Shown piece after piece: positions 60,295-64,000 of a stretch of DNA of 64,000 nt. The stretch is taken from positions 62,001 to 126,000 of the forward strand of contig NZ_JAAEHL010000014.1 of the NCBI RefSeq assembly GCF_010614725.1, read 5' to 3'. The position numbers were made by a program, and so were the translations under genes. Under the pieces are notes generated by a model. The model had not been told where the DNA came from and made no database searches. It worked only from the letters and a program-made list of their open reading frames with translations. The stretch comes from Flavobacterium ajazii. GTDB taxonomy: Bacteria > Bacteroidota > Bacteroidia > Flavobacteriales > Flavobacteriaceae. Numbering within the stretch: position 1 is the stretch's first letter; each line of letters starts with the position of its first letter.

Positions 60295-61086
60295 CTATTT
60301 TTTTTCTTTTATTTTGACTTCGGTTGTAGTGGTATTCAGGACGACAGAATCTGCCGGAATAGATTTGGTTACCCAGGCATTTCCTCCTACGATGCTGTTT
60401 TTGCCAATAACTGTTTCGCCTCCTAAAATAGTTGCATTTGCGTAAATACACACATTTTTTTCGACAGTAGGATGTCGTTTGGCGTTTTTCATTTCTTTGC
60501 TCACACTTAAAGCGCCTAAAGTTACTCCCTGATAAATTTTGACATGTTTTTCGATAACAGCTGTTTCCCCAATAACAATTCCGGTGGCGTGATCAATAAA
60601 AAACGGAGAAGCAATATCGGCTCCGGCGTGAATATCAGTTCCTGTGATGCGATGTGCGTATTCACTCATCAATCTTGAAAATAATAATAAATCGAGTTTA
60701 TACAATTCGTGGCTTAATCTGTAAATTGCAATTGCATAGAAGCCGGGATAGCCTAAATAAACTTCATCGATACTGTTTGAGGCAGGATCATTTTCTAAGA
60801 TATATTCGGCATCCTGATTCAGTTTTTCTAAAACTTCAGGTAGTTTTTCCAGAAAAAGGTCCCACATTGATCCGCATAATTTTTCCGGCTTTTTGCAGGC
60901 AAGAACAGCAATTTCCTTAAAGCGAAATTCTAGTTCATAAATGCTTTGATCTAAAGCGGCATTTGAATCAAAAAGGGTGTAAAAAAGCTTTTCGGTAAAC
61001 TCTTCTGTTTTGGTTTTAATACCGTAATTTATATTTGAATGGCTTTTTAAAGCTTTGATATTTTGTATGATGAGATCTTTTGACAC
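60295..61086 (-). CDS. cysE: Serine O-acetyltransferase
   Basis: A 263-residue serine acetyltransferase (EpsC/CysE type) that makes O-acetylserine from serine and acetyl-CoA. The N-terminal helical domain (1-130) is followed by left-handed beta-helix hexapeptides: TGTDIHAGADIASPFFIDHATGIVIGETAVI with the catalytic His near 170, VKIYQGVTLGALS, and NVCIYANATILGGETVIGKNSIVGGNAWV. The C-terminal tail (PADSVVLNTTTTEVKI) is the CysK/CysM-binding region. The start is GTG at 61086, because no ATG fits. cysM follows 1 nt downstream. Confidence 0.93.
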   Translation of the reverse strand: MSKDLIIQNIKALKSHSNINYGIKTKTEEFTEKLFYTLFDSNAALDQSIYELEFRFKEIAVLACKKPEKLCGSMWDLFLEKLPEVLEKLNQDAEYILENDPASNSIDEVYLGYPGFYAIAIYRLSHELYKLDLLLFSRLMSEYAHRITGTDIHAGADIASPFFIDHATGIVIGETAVIEKHVKIYQGVTLGALSVSKEMKNAKRHPTVEKNVCIYANATILGGETVIGKNSIVGGNAWVTKSIPADSVVLNTTTTEVKIKEKK

Positions 61087-61280
61087 AATCGTAAAATTGA
61101 ATGGATAATTTGAAACGTTAAAAGTAAGGTGTTTTTTGTAAATAATAGGTATGAATTCTTTAAAGAATTTTTCAACTGAGCATTCTATTTGTGATAAATA
61201 AAAGAGTTTTTAAAAGCAGGTAATTTATGAGATTGCTAAGAAGTTAAATGTGTAAATTAGCAGAAAACATCGTAGTAATG

Positions 61281-61979
61281 AAAAATGTCCACACTTTTAA
61301 GAGTGCTGTCTCTAACCAGTCATTTCCGATAACAGAGAAAGTTTCGGCAAAATCCATACACGACCCTATTTTAGGGCTTATAATTAAAGATCATCCTTTG
61401 TTTTGTGATAGCGATTTTATTTCTTTTAGCGAATTAAATACCTATCGTCAAAAATATATTTCAAATTATTTATCTACCGAGATTGGTGCTCTTTCAGATC
61501 TTGAAAAGAGTGTTATTTCATCTTTAAAAGAAGATAAATCAATTGTAAGTATCGTTGAAGATGAAGATGAGACCAGAAATTTTGGTCAAAAAATAGCAGA
61601 TAAAGTTGCTGATTTTGGCGGAAGCTGGACTTTTATTATTTCGTTTGTAATTTTTATTGTGCTTTGGATTGGTTCTAATGTTTACATTTTAATGAATAAA
61701 GGGTTTGATCCTTATCCTTTTATTCTACTGAATCTGATTTTGTCATGCATTGCAGCTTTGCAGGCTCCTGTAATTATGATGAGTCAGAATCGTCAGGAAG
61801 AAAAAGACCGGAACCGTGCCAAAAAAGATTATATGATTAATCTGAAATCAGAACTTGAAATCAGAATGATTCATGATAAAGTTGACCATTTGATTATGCA
61901 TCAGCAACAGGAATTAATCGAGATTCAAAAAGTACAAATTGAAATGATGAATGATATTTTAAATCAAATTAAGAAGTGA
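61281..61979 (+). CDS. DUF1003 domain-containing membrane protein
   Basis: A 232-residue protein with a 100-residue N-terminal soluble part, then the DUF1003 domain: IADKVADFGGSWTFIISFVIFIVLWIGSNV as first helix, PYPFILLNLILSCIAALQAPVIMMSQNRQEEKDR as second helix and its basic end. A long C-terminal coiled coil (DLINLKSELEIRMIHDKVDHLIMHQQQEL) closes it. The function is unknown. I begin at ATG 61281; an in-frame ATG at 61248 would add 11 residues. The next gene on the opposite strand ends 3 nt downstream. Confidence 0.85.
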   Translation, partial: KNVHTFKSAVSNQSFPITEKVSAKSIHDPILGLIIKDHPLFCDSDFISFSELNTYRQKYISNYLSTEIGALSDLEKSVISSLKEDKSIVSIVEDEDETRNFGQKIADKVADFGGSWTFIISFVIFIVLWIGSNVYILMNKGFDPYPFILLNLILSCIAALQAPVIMMSQNRQEEKDRNRAKKDYMINLKSELEIRMIHDKVDHLIMHQQQELIEIQKVQIEMMNDILNQIKK

Positions 61980-61982
61980 AAA

Positions 61983-62267
61983 CTACAAATAAAAATGTTT
62001 GTAATAATATCCGCCAATCATAAAAAAGCTATTTACGATAGCAAAAATCCATAATAAATTTTTGTGATTTTTGGATTTTTTAAAAAAGTAAAGCAGTCCG
62101 GAAAACAGAAAAAAAAGAGTAGTATAAATAGCCGGATACATTTTAAAAGCATCAAAAAAACGTCCTTCAAAAAGTAAGAATAAAGACCGCTGAAAACCAC
62201 AGCCTAAGCACTCAAAACCAAACAGTGTTTTGAACAGACAGGGCAGCATGTATTTTTCTAATCCCAC
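61983..62267 (-). CDS. DUF2752 domain-containing protein
   Basis: A 94-residue membrane protein with the family signature CLFKTLFGFECLGCGFQRSLFLLFEGRF (near 10-37), where C-x-x-C-G-x-x-R-S is the DUF2752 core, and two further helices (about 45-62 and 68-86). It begins with a GTG at 62267; the ATG at 62249 would cut into the first conserved segment. Its function is unknown. The signature's cysteine pair may bind metal or form a disulfide. Confidence 0.82.
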   Translation of the reverse strand: MGLEKYMLPCLFKTLFGFECLGCGFQRSLFLLFEGRFFDAFKMYPAIYTTLFFLFSGLLYFFKKSKNHKNLLWIFAIVNSFFMIGGYYYKHFYL

Positions 62268-62342
62268 GGTTTTTCTTTATTACAATTTTACGAAATTATT
62301 GAATAAGCTTTAAATAGATAAGAGTACTATTTTAAAGTTTCT

Positions 62343-62350
62343 TATTTTTG
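62343..62350 (+). promoter_or_regulatory. Candidate -7 box upstream of the 62368 gene
   Basis: TATTTTTG fits TAnnTTTG and ends 17 nt before the start codon at 62368. It would drive the small membrane protein and smr genes. No clear -33 box. Confidence 0.35.
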
Positions 62351-62367
62351 ATGTCTTATATAAAATT

Positions 62368-62553
62368 ATGAAAACTTTTAAAATTTTAATAATGGCAGCC
62401 GCAATTTCGGTAGCCTTATACGAACAGGTTTCTGAAGAAAAAAATATCTATATAATGGTAGTTGCTATTGCTGTGTTTATGTTTGGAATGATGCAGCTGA
62501 GTGCAAAAACACCTAGTAAAAATCAGGAAAAAGAAGAAGAAGATGCTGAATAA
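62368..62553 (+). CDS. Small hypothetical membrane protein
   Basis: A 61-residue protein with two hydrophobic stretches (about 5-17 and 27-42) and an acidic tail (EKEEEDAE). It is preceded by a good promoter box and its end overlaps the start of the Smr-family gene by 11 nt. No family is recognised. Because the overlap implies translation coupling, the gene is probably real. Confidence 0.6.
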   Translation: MKTFKILIMAAAISVALYEQVSEEKNIYIMVVAIAVFMFGMMQLSAKTPSKNQEKEEEDAE

Positions 62554-63091
62554 AGGAGATAAGGTTTCGGTTTTGGACGAAGCTATAAACGGAACAGTAG
62601 TTTCGGTTAAAAATAATGAAGTTTTGATTGAAACCGAAGATGGATTTATGATGACATTTTTTGTCAATGAATTGATTAAAATTCAGGATTCCAGTAACTT
62701 AATGAATTCTATTAAAAGGGTTGATTTAGATTCTGTTTCAAAACAAAAAGAAGAGCCAAAACCAAGGAGTTTTGTGAAAGAAAAGAAAGATAAACGCGAA
62801 ATTGGAGTTCCTGAATTTGATTTGCATATCGAAAAATTGATTCCAAATAAGCGTGGAATGTCAAATTATGATATTTTGACACTTCAAACTGAAACGGCAA
62901 AAAGGCATATTGAATTTGCCATTAAAAACCGCATTCCCAAGATCGTTTTTATTCATGGAGTTGGAGAAGGAATACTAAAAGCTGAACTTGATTTTTTATT
63001 GGGCAGATACGACGGAATAGATTTTCAGGATGCTAATTATCAAAAATACGGGCTTGGTGCTACCGAAGTTTATTTCAGGCAAAATAGATAG
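62543..63091 (+). CDS. Smr-domain (MutS2-like) protein with DUF2027 N-domain
   Basis: A 182-residue protein. The N-terminal part (NKGDKVSVLDEAINGTVVSVKNNEVLIETEDGF, 3-35) is a small beta-barrel like the DUF2027 fold, and a charged linker follows (75-90). The C-terminal Smr domain (about 100-182) has EFDLHIEKL, and FIHGVGEGILKAEL with the H-G-x-G-x-G motif seen in Smr endonucleases, ending GATEVYFRQNR. It may nick branched DNA or act on ribosome-associated mRNA. The ATG at 62543 overlaps the upstream gene by 11 nt. Confidence 0.85.
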   Translation: MLNKGDKVSVLDEAINGTVVSVKNNEVLIETEDGFMMTFFVNELIKIQDSSNLMNSIKRVDLDSVSKQKEEPKPRSFVKEKKDKREIGVPEFDLHIEKLIPNKRGMSNYDILTLQTETAKRHIEFAIKNRIPKIVFIHGVGEGILKAELDFLLGRYDGIDFQDANYQKYGLGATEVYFRQNR

Positions 63092-63134
63092 ACCTGAATA
63101 ATTTTAGATAAATAAAGTTAGGAGGGTATAAAAA

Positions 63135-63186
63135 ATCGTCCTGTTTTAATATTGATTTTTTGTCAGATCAGTATAAAACAGGACGA
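63135..63186. terminator. Terminator between convergent genes
   Basis: Perfect 14-bp stem ATCGTCCTGTTTTA (63135-63148)/63173-63186 with a 24-nt loop. It separates the Smr gene from the minus-strand partial gene at the end of the window. Confidence 0.65.
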
Positions 63187-63215
63187 TAAAATTTGTAAGA
63201 AAATGAGTTTGAGTG

Positions 63216-64000
63216 CTAATTTGTAATTAATTCTCCATACAAAAAGCTGCTCCCTAAACTGAAACTTACATTTCCATTAGTTAATTCTACATTTTTAAAT
63301 ACAATAACATGTTTAAATGCAGTTCCTAATGTTGTTGTAGTTACTTCAATGACACCGCCATTTAAACCTTTCCAGGTTTCTTTAACAGCAGGAGTTGATG
63401 GGGTAGTAGTGTTACAGAAATAAGTATCAGTAATCAAGCCTTCATAAATTTTATAAGTGACTAGATTATTAGTTGAACTAATTAATCCTGTTCTTGGCTG
63501 GCCTGCAGGTGTAGCTTCATTTACAATTAGACTAGATTCTATATTGTCTATTGTAAAAGATGTTGCATTTCCGGTATTATAATTATAAACTTGTTTAGAA
63601 TCGGTGCATTGGTCTACAGCTTCTTTGAAGGTTAGATTTAAATCATCAGCATCGGTAACAAAAGTTCCAAAAACAAATGATGGTCCTATCTGATCACCCG
63701 CTGATTGAGAATAGGTAACATCTTCAAAAGAAATAATATGGCTATAACCTGATATTCTGGTGCTGTTTTCTGTTGTGTTAGTAGTATAAGTTGCAGTTGT
63801 GCTTATTTTGATTTTACCACTTATAGCATACAATTCATTGGTTACATTTGGAGTTGAAGGTCTGATAGCATCACAAATATTAGCTGTTGCAACTGTTCCA
63901 TTATAAGTTCTGTAAACTAACTTAAAAGTACTATTGTTAATGTCGAATTCCTGATCTCCAACTTCATTTATAAGAGTCTCTTCAGGCATTTGCAGCAATA
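63216..64000 (-). CDS. Secreted or surface protein with tandem repeats, partial
   Basis: The 3' end of a minus-strand gene whose start lies beyond the window edge. At least 260 residues are visible, beta-rich and threonine-rich, without cytoplasmic features. Two copies of one domain can be seen: residues about 28-115 (YRTYNGTVATANICDAIRP, PSTPNVTNELYAISGKIKI, IISFEDVTYSQSAG, PSFVFGTFVT) and about 175-260 (YKIYEGLITDTYFCNTTTP, PSTPAVKETWKGLNGGVIEV, VIVFKNVELTNGN, SSFLYGELIT). Each has the Cys-then-PSTP mark. The product is probably an exported lipoprotein of unknown function. Position of the true start and any signal peptide cannot be given. Confidence 0.6.
   Translation of the reverse strand, partial: LLQMPEETLINEVGDQEFDINNSTFKLVYRTYNGTVATANICDAIRPSTPNVTNELYAISGKIKISTTATYTTNTTENSTRISGYSHIISFEDVTYSQSAGDQIGPSFVFGTFVTDADDLNLTFKEAVDQCTDSKQVYNYNTGNATSFTIDNIESSLIVNEATPAGQPRTGLISSTNNLVTYKIYEGLITDTYFCNTTTPSTPAVKETWKGLNGGVIEVTTTTLGTAFKHVIVFKNVELTNGNVSFSLGSSFLYGELITN

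Noticed and set aside
62501..62542. Longer start for the Smr-family gene (MQKHLVKIRKKKKK)
   Set aside because: The extension lies inside the 61-residue gene and is an off-frame reading of its lysine- and glutamate-coding tail. ATG 62543 agrees with the N-domain.

Overview
The window is a 64 kb stretch of an AT-rich chromosome from a member of the Flavobacteriaceae, most likely Flavobacterium. The evidence is the protein set: carboxypeptidase-like/TonB-dependent outer-membrane receptors, a type IX secretion (T9SS) C-terminal sorting domain, the serC-serA-acyl-CoA reductase-ferredoxin neighbourhood, BatA-type and DUF294/CBS proteins, many small Bacteroidota-only lipoproteins, TAnnTTTG promoter boxes and the near absence of Shine-Dalgarno sequences. 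I saw no rRNA, tRNA, transposase, integrase, prophage or CRISPR array.

Layout. 0-10 kb holds a flavodoxin-like FMN reductase, an uncharacterised 485-residue protein, a PhnP-like metallo-hydrolase, an esterase, a catalytically dead dihydroorotase paralogue, a BatA/vWA protein, a secreted lactonase-fold propeller and a DEAD-box helicase whose motif II reads DEFD. 10.8-19.8 kb is a six-gene minus-strand locus (HEAT-repeat membrane protein, family-2 glycosyltransferase, LTA-synthase-like sulfatase with a TPR tail, YaiO-type TPR/beta-barrel protein, secreted DUF4838 protein, stand-alone receiver). It looks like a synthase-dependent exopolysaccharide export and modification system and is the best candidate here for an undescribed system. 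20-31 kb has a TIGR02757 protein, a LolD-like ATPase, a phosphodiester glycosidase, a T9SS-exported pectate-lyase-like enzyme, small envelope proteins, serine biosynthesis (serA, serC), an acyl-CoA reductase and a ferredoxin.

31-45 kb carries a large TonB-dependent receptor, the YchF GTPase, a BrkB-family membrane protein, a DnaQ-like exonuclease paired with a cNMP/CBS/DUF294 signalling protein, small lipoproteins, a pentapeptide-repeat protein and murQ. 45-49 kb is a membrane-anchored AraC-type regulator with an outer-membrane receptor downstream. 49-64 kb has a ZIP transporter, two RNA methyltransferases (one RlmL-like, plus RlmD), a racemase, a histidine kinase, an aldo/keto reductase, the cysE-cysM cysteine operon, an Smr protein and a repeat-containing secreted protein cut off by the window edge.

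Between the genes lies a layer of structure that ordinary annotation misses. (i) Two copies of one roughly 83-nt hairpin element (20753-20834 on minus, 42450-42533 on plus) share flanks and a GGGCTAGGGC end, while their central stems differ in sequence but stay paired. (ii) A cloverleaf-like palindromic element occupies 49050-49160. (iii) Several intergenic elements consist of 8-bp-periodic (sometimes 7-bp) degenerate repeats in inverted halves, each with its own core (CTAAG/CTTAG, GTTTA/TAAAC, AATT, GGAATTT/AAATTCC). They lie mostly just 3' of stop codons. Many convergent or operon-end gaps also carry clear hairpin terminators.
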